A stretch of 64,000 nt of DNA from Coriaria nepalensis (lineage: Eukaryota; Streptophyta; Magnoliopsida; Cucurbitales; Coriariaceae), in the NCBI GenBank assembly GCA_027186245.1, contig CP114496.1:6722001-6786000 (forward strand). The letters run 5' to 3'. A program made the translations under genes and the position numbers. The notes under the pieces were generated by a model. That model was given only the letters and a program-made list of their open reading frames with translations. It was not told the DNA's origin and made no database searches. The stretch's first letter is position 1; every line of letters starts with the position of its first letter. Shown one piece after another: positions 11,673 through 23,086 of the stretch.

Positions 11673-13880
11673 AATGGTTTTCTTCTCCTCACATGGAACA
11701 ATTTCAGACCGATCAATGGTGGTGATCTATTGGAAATGGAAGGATTTAATCTGTAATCTTGCAGATGTGAGATTGAGATGTTTCTTAATATCGTGAAGTA
11801 GTTTTTTTTTTTTTTTTTTCTCATCGGTTTTACTTTTTGCTTGAAAACTTAACAAAAGTGTAATAACGGTAAAATTCTAATTCGTCGGGTTCGGTTATAT
11901 TCTTCTGATGATACCAAATGCTGATTTAGCTCTTATTTTGTGTTCTTGTTAAAATTTATAGAAAGCATAATTTTTGGAGTCTTGAATGTGGGTTTTGCTC
12001 TGTACTAGGTGAACATCTGTATGGAAAGGGCGAAAGGCATACAAATTTATGCTATATGTTAGTATATTGTTTTTTTTTTTTCGACTATTTCTAATGGTTT
12101 TATTCTTTGGTCGTTAGGCTTAGAAGCATGATTGCACTTTTTTATGCCACTAGAAACTCTTTTTTAATCCAAATTAGAGTTTGAACTCCAATTGATTTTC
12201 TTAATTGTAATCTAAATATAATCTTAAACGAGTAGAAATGTTCACATATACAGCTGAGTGAAGCGACTATTCCTACGCAATGTCCGCCTCTTTTAAGTCT
12301 CAAAGTTCAATTTTGTTTGATCCACTGTATCCAAACAAAAATACAAAATAAGCTGGAGGATACTCATTCTGGATTGGGCCAAGTATTGGGTTGTTGGACT
12401 TTGTGGAGTTGCATACTGTATGACAAACAAATCCACAAACAGTAATGTTGCTTCTTCTATATTAACAATAACCCTCTCTTTTAAAAAAAAAAAATTTTTT
12501 TTCAGCACATGCATTAAACAGTCAATATCCTCTACCTTGTTTTTTTAAGAACTATTAATTGTGATCAAGATTTCTATGGATTCCGATCGATCGATCGGAG
12601 CCTTAGATAGCAATGCTGGTCTTGGGGAAGAATATGATCCCATCGGATTCATCGAAGCTAGTTCACTGGATTGATCGCAACATGAGACGACACTATAAAT
12701 GGAGAAAAAGCTTATATATGCAGCTTGGTGCCAAAGGACATGTGCAAGATGATGGGAATGGGAAATCTCTATACTTGAATACAACCATACAACCATAAGC
12801 TCAGTGTCAAATGGTATGGGAGTAATTATCACAACACAGGCAATGAAGAAAGTGGATTCCCATCTGCGTTTTGCAAGATAATAGGAAGCCAAGTTACATA
12901 TCTAGGGAGGAGAGATTGGAAGGAGAAGCCGAGAGTAGTATTTGCATACACATATATGGGTATTCTTACATGTTAGCCCCTATTACTTGTATAATCATCT
13001 TTAGATTGATGTTTAACCTTACGTGTCTCTATATCAGGCTATTGAGCTATTTGACTAATCATTAATCTAAGCTGACCCGGCATGAGGTCGGGTGTCGAAA
13101 TTTGGCCTTCATCCAATAATATGTCCAATCCAACCATTTGAAACGGAAATAAAAAAGGGTTGACTAGGATGAGTGTTCGAGGGCCCCTCCAATGGCCGCA
13201 ATGAATATATATGTGAGGTAAAAAAGAGAAAGATAGTAAAAGAGCGAAAGTTTCTTACGGATTTGCATAAGGTTTAATTCCCAAAGCATTGTGTTAACCC
13301 TCATCTACCGCTCGACTTAGCCTCTTCCTATCCCAGAATTTGAATTGCAACATTTTCCTCCTTGACCCACCAAGGCCTAACCCTACCCTCTCCTCTATTT
13401 TGAGGTATATTCTTCTATATGAAGGTTGAGTCGAGCCTCTCATTGTCCAAGGCATATACATGGTATTCTACTAGGCTTTGGTCCCGTTAATTTCTTTCAG
13501 ATGTAACTCCTTTCAAGTGCATTTAAAGGAGATCTATATCTTTCAATCTTCGTATATGTGAGATTAAGGATGTAGATCTCTATCAAATACACTTTACTTT
13601 AAGTTGAATCCATTTGCTTCAATCACTTATAGTTTAAGTGCCAATTCCTCGCTATTGATAAAAGCAATGGATGCATTTAGCTATTGCAATTTGGCCTAAT
13701 TTTTTAATACATATATCTATTCAGTTGTCTATTAAAAAATGTAGATCCTATCACGATGACTGTTATAACAGTAACACAACGGTCATCTGATTAACGTAAC
13801 ACCCAAAAAACAAAAAAATCTCCCTTTTAATCATATCTTCGTGGCGTAGGATTCCGAATGACCAATCCTTCCATTTCTCC
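11673..13880. other. Intergenic, no supported gene
   Basis: About 11673-11870 is probably the TMN 3' UTR. Around 12600-12900 a piece has modest coding character on both strands (for example a plus frame containing WIDRNMRRHYKWRK), but stops interrupt it and I cannot assign it to a family. It might be a transposon fragment. A GATCGATCGATCGG run lies near 12585. The remainder is AT-rich with nothing recognised. Confidence 0.5.
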
Positions 13881-13884
13881 GTAA

Positions 13885-13908
13885 TCTCTCTCTCTCTCTC
13901 TCTCTCTA
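13885..13908. repeat. (CT)n tract in the adenylate kinase leader
   Basis: A CT run just upstream of the ATG at 13921, in the position of a 5' UTR. Such tracts are common in plant leaders. Confidence 0.85.
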
Positions 13909-13920
13909 TTGCGCAGAACA

Positions 13921-16900
13921 ATGCTAAGCTCTTCACTCTCTTCTCTCCAAACCAGCAACGTTTCTTCCACACCCTCTCTCTCCCCCGTCTACTCTCTTTC
14001 TCTCTCCTCCTCTTCTTCGTCTTCTTCTTCTTCTCCCTTTCTTACAACTTCCTCTCTTTGCCGTCATTTCCTTCGCTCTGTCTCTGTCATCGGCGACTCC
14101 AATGTGACCGTAGTCCCCAAATCTAAGGTCTGAACTTATATGGTTTTTCTTCTTTTTCTGAAACAGCTATGACGCGATTGGTATTCACGGTAGAATTTCG
14201 TGCTTATCTTTTCCTAGGGATTGAAGGTGAACTGTGCAAATGTGGAGCCATTGAAGGTGATGATTTCCGGTGCGCCTGCTTCAGGCAAAGGGACTCAGTG
14301 CGAATTGATCGTCCAGAAGGTATATATATCATTCCAGCTTAATTGAATAATTTTGAAAAACCATATCTTGACTCTTACTCAATTATTTGTTATGCTACTA
14401 TAATACTATTAGTCTTTTGTAATCTTCCCAATTATAGCCGTTAAATTCTTATTCAATGCTGGGGCCTCCTTCTTGTGTGTAATTTACGTTTTTTCTTTTC
14501 CTGAAGTTTATGTAAAATTTACTTTGTTTTTAACTTTTGAAGGTGTCATTCACTTATAGATTGATCGAAGACAGGTTCTTCTGCTTATGAAACGTGTCTA
14601 GAGAAATATTACAATTGCAAATCATGAATGCTATGCTTCTAATTTGGTTCTTTATTACTCTAGATTCTCTGTTCTTTGGTTGTGAGCTATGGGCTTCCCT
14701 TGCCTTACACTCTTTCTTCTTGGTTTTTCTTCAGTTTGGGCTAGTGCACATTTCGACTGGGGATATACTGAGAGCTGAAATATCATCTGGAACAGATATT
14801 GGAAAGAAAGCAAAGGAGTTTATGAATGCCGGTCAGCTGGTTCCCGATGAAATCGTGACAACTGTATTGCATGAATTTAGCTCTATCTTTTTTTTTTTTT
14901 CCTGGTATTATTCGCTTCCCTTGACTTAGTTGTTTACAAATTTAATACCATCTGTTCTGTAGATGGTTACATCGCGATTATTATGTGAAGATGCAAAAGA
15001 AAAAGGGTGGCTCCTAGACGGATATCCAAGAACTTTTGCTCAAGCACAGAGTTTGGAAAATTTGAAGATTAGACCAGATGTTTACGTTATATTAGAAGTA
15101 CGTGAATCATTTATTTGATAAATGTTTTTAGACTTGCTGCTTAATTCGAGTGAGGTTCTTCTATTATTAATTTGCATTCCTGTGACGGAGCATTTTATTA
15201 TCAATTTTAAGGTTGGAGCAGAGGCTGACAGTAATGAATTGAATATTATTTCTTATGATAACTTATTATGTGTGTATGTACTATGTATGATTTACATTTT
15301 TGTTATTTTAAATACTCAGGTGGCTGATGAAATTCTAATCGACAGATGCATTGGTAGAAGACTAGACCCAGTGACCGGAAAGATTTACCACCTAAAGAAC
15401 TTTCCCCCAGAGACTGAGGAAATTAAAGCACGGCTTGTTACCAGACCAGATGATACTGAAGAAAAAGTAAGTCTTTATCTTAATGTCACCAGGCAGTAAT
15501 TCCAATCATTATCCTTCGAACCAAGGTCAATGAATTGGTGCCTAACATTTTTCTTGGTGGTGTGTGTCTAGGTGAAGTCGAGACTGGAAATATACAAGAA
15601 AAATGCCGAAGCAATTTTAGCCACATACTCAAACATCAAGAAAAAGGTGTGTTGTTATTCTCCTGCTAATCAGGTGCACAAGTGCATGTCTGTGCCTATC
15701 TGGCAGCCAATATACTTTCTCTTCCTCTCTTTTCCATTTTATATTAACTGGTATGTGATTATTTTAATGTTTTATAATCTCTTGAAAACAGGTTGATGGC
15801 AGCCGTTCCAAAGACGCAGTTTTTGAGGACATAGCCTCTGTTTTGTCCCAGAGACAGGCAGACAAAGAACTGGTGACGAATTTGGGTAATCACTGATGTC
15901 TCGGTGGATAACGTTTCGTGTTATTCTTCACCTCCCTTCCCCACTCAATTCCTAAGCATTCTTGTGTTCTTTTGTATCTGAGGCAAATTAATTTCTTCTT
16001 AATCCATGTTAACATAGCATGTGTAGCCAAGTCTCTACTAGATTGGAAGAAAGTTGGATATCTGTAACATATGAATTGTTGTCTTTTATATTTGCACGTG
16101 TCTATCCTTGGCTTCCTTTTGATCTTGATACCCCATGTATAAAGCATATGAAGCAATGTTTCTTTTTTGGAGGTTAAGTCTAATGCGATGAGTTATAGAG
16201 ACTACATTTTAATTGGACAGCTTACATTGTACTCAAGCCTTGAAATGAAAAATTTGAATCAAAGTTTTAGTAAAACAGACTAAAAATTAATTTCTTTTAC
16301 ATTTTCTGAATTGTATTTTCCTTTTCTTTATCTATTAGAGAAATCAATACTCGTGAAGGAAAACCAATCCAATCAGGTATCTTCAGGCAATTATATATCA
16401 AAGATTTGAAACTTTTGAAAGTTGAAAAAACTATTCTCTAACTTCAGACTTGATAATATCTCTAGTTTCCTTCTTATTTTCCTTAGCATTTTACAGGACA
16501 ACTGGAGGGGAATTCCGACTAGGTTGAATAACATTCCCCATTCTAGAGAAATTAGGAAATACTTCTACAATGATGTCCTACAAGGCACAAAACGAGCTGT
16601 AAAAGATGGTAGAACTCGATTAAGGGTATGATATTGGAACTTCTCTCTCTCCATAAGACATCCAACTTTCATAGAATTGTGCTGGTTCAAATCAACTGCT
16701 TGGTCTGGAACTGATGAAGTTTGTTTTATTTTTGTCCTCTATTATTGTTTCTTGATGTTCTGATTGCTTTCATTGTCATAGTTATTTTTCTTATTGTAGT
16801 CAAGTTTCAAAATTTTGGTCTCCTGATCGCTTTATACTTGTTTGTTTTATCCTAATTCACAGGTGGATATCAATATTCCGGAGCTGAATCCTGAGATGGT

Positions 16901-18825
16901 TGGAATATATTTTCTCTTAATCTTCTCCTTGACTATGTCATGAAGTAACCGTTTTTTTTTTTTGGTAATGCACAGGATGTTTATCGAATTGGTACCTTAA
17001 CAGAACTTGTCAGATTTATTGCTCTTTCATTTGCTGAGGATGGAAAACATGTCAAGGTAATCCGATTCCTGGTTCTTAATTTTTTATTGGAAATAGTTAA
17101 GAGTTCTTTGTTGTTATTTAAAATTTTTGTCTTTCAGGTTTGTGTTCAAGGCTCAATGGGTGAAGGTGCACTTGCTGGAATGCCCCTGCAACTTGCAGGG
17201 ACTCGGAAGATCTTAGAATTCATGGACTGGGGTGATTATGGTGCTATGGGGACTTTTATCAATATTGGCTCAATAGGTACTGAATTCATGTGTCTATAGT
17301 ACTACTATATTGAAGGTCATTTCTGGATTTGGTGTTGCATTTTAGTTATTACTGTTTTCGTGACTCTCTCATTCTTACTAGATTAGTCTAATCAGGGAGA
17401 AAGTTTTTTTTGTATGTGACTTTTATTCGGAAGAGGAAGATAATATGTCGTGGACTTAAAAAAGAGATTTTATAAAATTATTTCTTTTCTAAACTATAGA
17501 TTAAACTTTTTATGCTAACTAAGTGGGTAATTTGCAAGTGCAGGTGCTCAAGAAGTTGATGAACTAGATGACCTGTTTATCCTAGTTGCTCCTCAAAATG
17601 CTGTAGGGAATTGTATTATTGATGTAAGCAGTTGCAACCATTTTTACTCAATATTTTATATGAATATTTATCCATTCATAATGCTTTTGTTAATCCTCAT
17701 GTGTTTGAATATGTGCAGGATCTAAAAGCTATGACTGATGCTGCTGGTGAAAGGCCAGTTATCCTCATCAATCCTAGGCTCAAGGTTTTTCTTCTAACAT
17801 AACTTAACTTTGTTGAACATATGATTGTATAGTTAGAAAAAGAAAGTATCCCTTCCTTCTATTATATATATATATCCCTTCCTTTTTTTTTTTTTGGTTT
17901 TTCTTTTCTTTTTTATCCAGGATTTACCTGGCTCCAGCGGAATTATGCAAGTAAGTGTAGAAACAAGTGAGTTGAATTCGAAATACATAAAATAGAAGTC
18001 CATTTCTCACTATGCCATTTTCATTAAAGACAATGGGCCGGGACAAGAGACTAGAATATGCTGCCTCATTCCGAAGTTGCTATTTCTTCCGGCTTCTCTA
18101 CTATGCCGGAACCCAATATCCAATTATGGGTGCCATCAGGTAAGACCTCACCGTAATACTTCTTTGAAACCCTCCCCTCTTTCTTGAAATAAGTAGAGAA
18201 CTCTATTATCAATTTCTTGACTTGTTATCACTGTGATAAAAAATAAAAAATCGTTTATCCGATAAAAAATGAGAAGTTTCAATACACGATATATTGAACC
18301 AGGATTGTGGGATTGAATTTCGGAAGTTTCGTGTACGTTTATGCTTTCAACCAAGCCTTGTTATGTTGAATACAATGCTAATGTTGTGGTTAATTTAGGA
18401 TGTCTCATCCTTATCGGTATGAACTGTACAAGAGGGTGGATGTAACTCCCGGGAAGGAGAAGTATGTTATCTTATCCACGTTTCCAAATAGGCCGACTAT
18501 TGATGAAATTAATGATGCTTTCCAAGGAAAACCTAGGTATGTCATTTTTTAGTATCACATTATAGTGGGGCCCACTTAAAAGGGATCTACATTGTGGTAT
18601 ACTACAATACAAGAGATTGAATGCGCTGCTGATATGAATAATTTGATTTTTCTTGTTCAATATTTTCAGAAATGAGATCAAGAAAGCCCCTGGATTTTGG
18701 TAAGAATATGAGTAGTACTCCCCTAGATCCAAAAATTTGACCTTGGTTATCTATAAATTCGATTAATTATTTATATATTTTTGTTTCAACTCTCTGACAG
18801 GGGCTTTTTGAGTGGTATATTTTGA
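13921..18825 (+). CDS. ADK5: Chloroplast-type adenylate kinase with C-terminal DUF1995 domain
   Basis: Nineteen coding exons join in frame: 13921-14127, 14218-14319, 14735-14863, 14963-15097, 15320-15466, 15572-15646, 15792-15885, 16339-16376, 16497-16625, 16863-16898, 16976-17056, 17138-17276, 17544-17623, 17719-17784, 17921-17950, 18030-18139, 18399-18536, 18670-18699 and 18801-18825. The product is about 596 residues. Residues 1-70 form a Ser-rich plastid transit-like peptide. An adenylate kinase domain follows, with P-loop GAPASGKGT (87-95), [17 protein letters not shown] and the LID start GRRLDP. A DUF1995 domain begins near residue 310. This is the architecture of Arabidopsis At5g35170 (adenylate kinase 5, chloroplastic). 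Adenylate kinase interconverts ATP+AMP and 2 ADP; the DUF1995 role is unknown. Retaining the last intron would end the protein at TGG-TAA instead of continuing GFLSGIF. Confidence 0.92.
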
Positions 18826-19361
18826 GCTAAAAAATACAAGCTAATGGTAATTGGTGACGGCGACGAAGAAGTGGAGAAGTCACAGCAGTAATAGCTGCCT
18901 GCATTGTGTAAGTATATACATATCAATCCCCCTCAAGTCTTCAAAGTTCAAACTAGAGTTGTGTGATTTGATATATGATATAAAAAATTTACTTATGTTC
19001 ACGTGATACATCAAATATTATCGTAATCATAAATATTATTTTATGTGTATGTGATATATGTGATGAGTAATGCGATGTATGAAAATAATGTTTGATAAAA
19101 TTTAATATATTACATGATCATACATCATATACATCCAAAAATATCTCGTCGTTATCAAGCATATACATCCATACATCATTTTTATTTTATTTAATTTACA
19201 TTATTCTTCTCAACTCACTACTAAATCAAATCAAATGAAGCTCAGTATTCCTCCCTCCTGATCAAGCTCTCTCACATCACCTAACTATTAATTTTCATGT
19301 GAGTATTTCATTTCATATTCTATTTTTAAAAATTGGTACTTTTGAGATCAACCATGAAATA

Positions 19362-19394
<33 letters not shown>

Positions 19395-19507
19395 TGTGGA
19401 CTTGCATCAAATAATCCAATCAGAAAAGGAAAAAGTGGATTGCCGCTAGATATTTTGACTGAATTAACTAAAAATAGCTGACGATATAGATTGGGGTGTG
19501 AGCCCAT
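18826..19507. other. Intergenic: adenylate kinase 3' UTR and AT-rich DNA
   Basis: Probably 3' UTR to about 18920, then AT-rich sequence with TATGTGAT-like words and no open frame, ending at the 5' LTR. Confidence 0.6.
19362..19394. repeat. (AAT)n microsatellite
   Basis: About eleven AAT units. Confidence 0.95.
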
Positions 19508-19951
19508 TGTCACGGACTGCCTTCCTTATTAGAAAAGATGGAGGAGGCTTCATGGAAAAGTCTAGAAACTTCTAGACTTCTCTAGCTTTCTCTAGGGTTT
19601 CCTACACTTTTGTAGAATTCTCTAGAATCTTGTACATTCTTCTAGTCCCTTGTAGAATAGTATGGAAGTCTCTAGAAGATAGATTGTAGCCATTAGATCA
19701 AATTGATCTTGACCATCCATTTCAAGGTGGGGGTCTATATAAGGAGGAGTCCTCCTCATTTGTAAATCATCCTAAACAATACTAGCCTTCTAGTAATACA
19801 AAGAGTTCTTTATTCTCTAGCTCGAGTGTTCTTCTAAAGTCTTCAAACAAACCTCTTGGCAAGGTTCGGTTAGGCTGACTTGGTTACTCGGAGGAGTGTC
19901 AAGTGCCGCACGGAGCGTCTAAGTTCGGGGCGAAACTTTACGCACGTGACA
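19508..19951 (+). repeat. 5' LTR (444 bp)
   Basis: Bounded by TGTCACG and CGTGACA. It contains a TATA box (CTATATAAGG, about 19734-19743) with transcription expected near 19770. The upstream (U3) part is crowded with CTAG/TCTAGA words between about 19560 and 19680. A CACGTG motif lies next to the 3' boundary. Confidence 0.95.
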
Positions 19952-19953
19952 GT

Positions 19954-19965
19954 TGGTATCAGAGC
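19954..19965 (+). other. Primer binding site, tRNA-iMet type
   Basis: TGGTATCAGAGC, two bases after the 5' LTR, is the common plant retrotransposon sequence complementary to the initiator methionine tRNA 3' end. Confidence 0.9.
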
Positions 19966-20040
19966 CAAGGTCGTACGGGAGGGTGCGAAGTGGTTCAATT
20001 CTTGCCAAAGCTTTGTGTAGGTGAAGATCTTGTGGAAGAA

Positions 20041-22485
20041 ATGGCTAGCGGTGGTTCCAACGTTGTCGATCCAATTGAAGGAGAGACAAGGCGAGATAAT
20101 GTTAAGGGTGGAGGAAGGCAGAAGCAACGAGAGCCGTCTCGAGACATGCTTGTATCATTAGAGAACCGTGTTCTCAAGTTGGAGAATACAGTGGTGAGGC
20201 AAGGCAATGTGATGGAGAAGACGGTGGAACAAGTAGCGGATTTGGCGATAGCTAACCAAGGAGGTGGATTTCAAGAGGGATTCCAAGCATCATTGGATAG
20301 GATTGTCGCCACAATTCAAGAGGAGATGAGGGCTCTCCAAGCCAACATGGATGCTTCTCTAGTAGAAGTGCATGAGAGGATGCAGATCATCGAGACGGAT
20401 GTGTCACTCTGTAAATACAGGGTGTCTAGGGACATAATCGATGCTCCTCTCGCACCAAAAGTGGACGTGCCTCGACCCAAGACCTATGTAGGAGCTAGGA
20501 AGGGAAAGGAAGTAGAGAACTTTCTATGGAGCTTGGAACTCTACTTCAGGAAAATGAGGATCACGGATGATGAAGAGAAGATAGACACGGTATCTCTCTA
20601 TCTTACCGACACTGCGGCACTATGGTGGAGAAGATTGAGCGGTGACATTGAGCGAGGACTCTTCGAGATGACAAGGTGGGACGAGTTCAAAGAGGCATTC
20701 AGAGCACAATTTTGCCCAAGGAATCTCGAAGATGAAGCACGAGGTAAGCTTCGTCACCTCACTCATAAATCTAGTATTTCTGATTATGTAAATGAGTTTT
20801 CAGAAATATTGTTGGAGATCCCGGACTTCCCGGAAAAGGAAGCCAAATTTGCCTTCATAGAAGGGTTATAGCCTTGGGCCAAGCAAGAGTTGAAGAGGAG
20901 AAACATTCAAACTCTCAAAGCTGCAATTGAGGAGGCGGAAAGCTTGACCGAATATAGGCGGGAGGATAAATCCAAGAGTAGTCACTGGAGTGACAAAGGT
21001 AAAGGTGGGGGAGCCACCAAGAGTAGCTTCAACAACCGCAATGAGGGAGCGGGTAAGCCCTTTGGAGGGAAGGGTTTTGGCAAGGGTGTGGGGGAGACAT
21101 CCAAGGCTAAGATGTTGAAGTGCTTCTTGTGCGAGGGACCGCACATGGTTCGGGATTGCCCAAAGAAGGCGAAGCTCGCCGCACTTGAAAGAGGCGAGGA
21201 GTTAGAGGAAGAGGCAAGGATGGGGTCAATTCGACTTCTTGGTGCACTCAAGGCCAAGGTCGTTGAAGGACCTAAGTTGCAAAAAAAGGGATCCATGTAT
21301 GTCGGGATAGACGTTGTGGGGAGGCAACTCAAAGCCCTAGTGGATTCAAGAGCAACGGAAAATTTCATCAAGGCCGACGTTGCGGAAAAGCTCGGTCTCA
21401 AGTTAGCCCAGTCGACTGGCTTCATCAAGGCAGTCAACTCGAAGGCATTGCCAATCACGGGGATAGCCAATGCAAAGACCAAGGTGGGACAATGGTCAGG
21501 AGTCGTAAAGTTCACGGCCATTCCGATGGATGACTACGACGTGGTGCTTGGGCTAGATTGGCAAGATCAGGTAAAGGCTTGTCTTATGCCTTATGCTAAG
21601 TCGATTATGATTATAGATGCGGGTTCTCCTTGCACGGTCCCGGTCTCGAGAGAGACACGGCTAGGGACCAAGGTTTTGTCTGCGATGCAGCTATGCAAGA
21701 GATTAAAACGGGAGGAAGAGACCTACCTTACCGCTTTAAAGGTGGACGAGGGCGAGCCATCTAAGGAAAGAGAGATTCCGAAAGAAGTGCAAGGGGTACT
21801 TAAAGAGTTCCTAGATGTTATGCCACCGGAACTCCCAAAGAAGCTTCCACCTAGGAGGGAGGTGGATCACAAGCAAGAGTTGGTGGAAGGAGTAAAGCCA
21901 CCAATCATGGCGCCTTATCGCATGGAATTAAAAGAGACAGACATGGCTCGTGCTCACTGGAGGAAGGCATCAAAGAAGATGAAGAAGTGGGCCGATCTTA
22001 AACGAAGGGCAGTTGAATTCCAGGAAGGAGATCGTGTCATGGTGAAGCTCTTGCCTCAACAATTCAAGTCGTTGAGGGCGGTGCATAAAGGTTTGATCCG
22101 GCGGTATGAGGGGCCGTTCAAGATCATTCAACGAGTTGGCAAGGTCTCCTACAAGCTTGAGTTACCTTCGAAGTTTCGGATTCATCCGGTATTTCATGTG
22201 AGTCTCTTGAAGCTTTATCATGAAGACAATGATGAACCTAGTCGAGGGGTGTCCAAGCGGGCACCAACAGCGGTGGTTACTTCTTCTGACAAAGAAGTTG
22301 AGGAAATCCTCGCGGATAGAATCATGAGGAAGCGAGGCGTGCCGAGCTATAAGGAATACCTCGTTCGATGGAAGGGCGTCCCGGAGAATGAGGCTAGTTG
22401 GGAGCACGAAGACTTGTTGTGGCAGTTCAAAGACCGCATTGAGCGATTCGAGCTTGAACGGACGACGGGGGCGTCGCCCGAATAG
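20041..22485 (+). pseudogene. Retrotransposon gag-protease fused to integrase C-terminus and chromodomain, one internal stop
   Basis: One frame runs from the ATG at 20041 to 22485, interrupted only by TAG at 20869-20871. In order it has a coiled-coil-like N-terminus, a retrotransposon gag domain (LYLTDTAALWWRR, about 20600-20635), a zinc knuckle (CFLCEGPHMVRDC, spacing C-x2-C-x3-H-x4-C, about 21120-21160), and a retropepsin-like region with active-site motif D-S-R instead of D-S-G (about 21340). Next comes the short stretch that normally precedes reverse transcriptase (APYRMELKE, about 21910-21935). It is followed directly by the integrase C-terminal region (about 21940 on) and a chromodomain (YLVRWKG, about 22360). 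The RT/RNase H/integrase core deletion is in frame. The gag starting Met was chosen as the first ATG after the LTR and primer site in this frame. Confidence 0.9.
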
Positions 22486-22496
22486 GTGGGGGAGCG
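22484..22496 (+). other. Polypurine tract before 3' LTR
   Basis: A G-rich run (AGGTGGGGGAGCG) directly abuts the 3' LTR, the expected plus-strand primer position. Confidence 0.75.
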
Positions 22497-22940
22497 TGTC
22501 ACGGACTGCCTTCCTTATTAGAAAAGATGGAGGAGGCTTCATGGAAGAGTCTAGAAACTTCCAGACTTCTCTAGCTTTCTCTAGGGTTTCCTACACTTTT
22601 GTAGAATTCTCTAGAATCTTGTACATTCTTCTAGTCCCTTGTAGAATAGTATGGAAGTCTCTAGAAGATAGATTGTAGCCATTAGATCAAATTGATCTTG
22701 ACCATCCATTTCAAGGTGGGGGTCTATATAAGGAGGAGTCCTCCTCATTTGTAAATCATCCTAAAAAATACTAGCCTTCTAGTAATACAAAGAGTTCTTT
22801 ATTCTCTAGCTTGAGTGTTCTTCTAAAGTCTTCAAACAAACCTCTTGGCAAGGTTCGGTTAGGCTGACTTAGTTACTCGGAGGAGTGTCAAGTGCCGCAA
22901 GGGGCGTCTAAGTTCGGGGCGAAACTTTACGCACGTGACA
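22497..22940 (+). repeat. 3' LTR (444 bp)
   Basis: Same length and ends as the 5' LTR; five transitions and two transversions separate them by eye. It is followed immediately by CCATG, giving the right-hand CCAT of the likely target duplication. Confidence 0.95.
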
Positions 22941-22966
22941 CCATGCTCCTCTCTTTAGCATCGACT

Positions 22967-23086
22967 GCCTGCTGCCTGCTGCCTTCTGCCTTCTGCCTGT
23001 TGCCTGTTGCCTGTTGGCCTGTTGGCCTGTTGGCCTGTTGCCCTGTTGCCCTGTTGCCTGTTGCCTGTTGCCTGTTTGCCTGTTGA
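22967..23086. repeat. TGCCTGT minisatellite (7-8-bp unit)
   Basis: About 16 units grading from CTGCCTG through TTCTGCC to TGTTGCC and TGTTGGCC. Begins 26 bases after the retrotransposon. GC-rich compared with surrounding DNA. Confidence 0.9.

Larger units (their letters stand above)
19508..22940 (+). mobile_element. Internally deleted Ty3/gypsy chromovirus-type LTR retrotransposon
   Basis: A complete LTR-to-LTR element of 3.43 kb. Two 444-bp LTRs differ at seven positions (1.6%). Both begin TGTCACG and end CGTGACA. A tRNA-iMet-type primer binding site follows the 5' LTR and a purine-rich tract precedes the 3' LTR. The 4-bp word CCAT flanks both sides as the likely target-site duplication. 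The internal region keeps gag, zinc knuckle, protease, the integrase C-terminal end and a chromodomain. Reverse transcriptase, RNase H and the integrase catalytic core are absent, so it cannot move without a partner element. Low LTR divergence means it inserted relatively recently. Confidence 0.93.

Noticed and set aside
12545..12892. Possible gene or transposon piece between TMN and adenylate kinase
   Set aside because: Both strands have short frames, but stops and lack of any motif I recognise leave it unsupported.
20982..21521. 179-residue open frame on the minus strand
   Set aside because: It is antisense to the retrotransposon gag/protease frame and has no recognisable domain.
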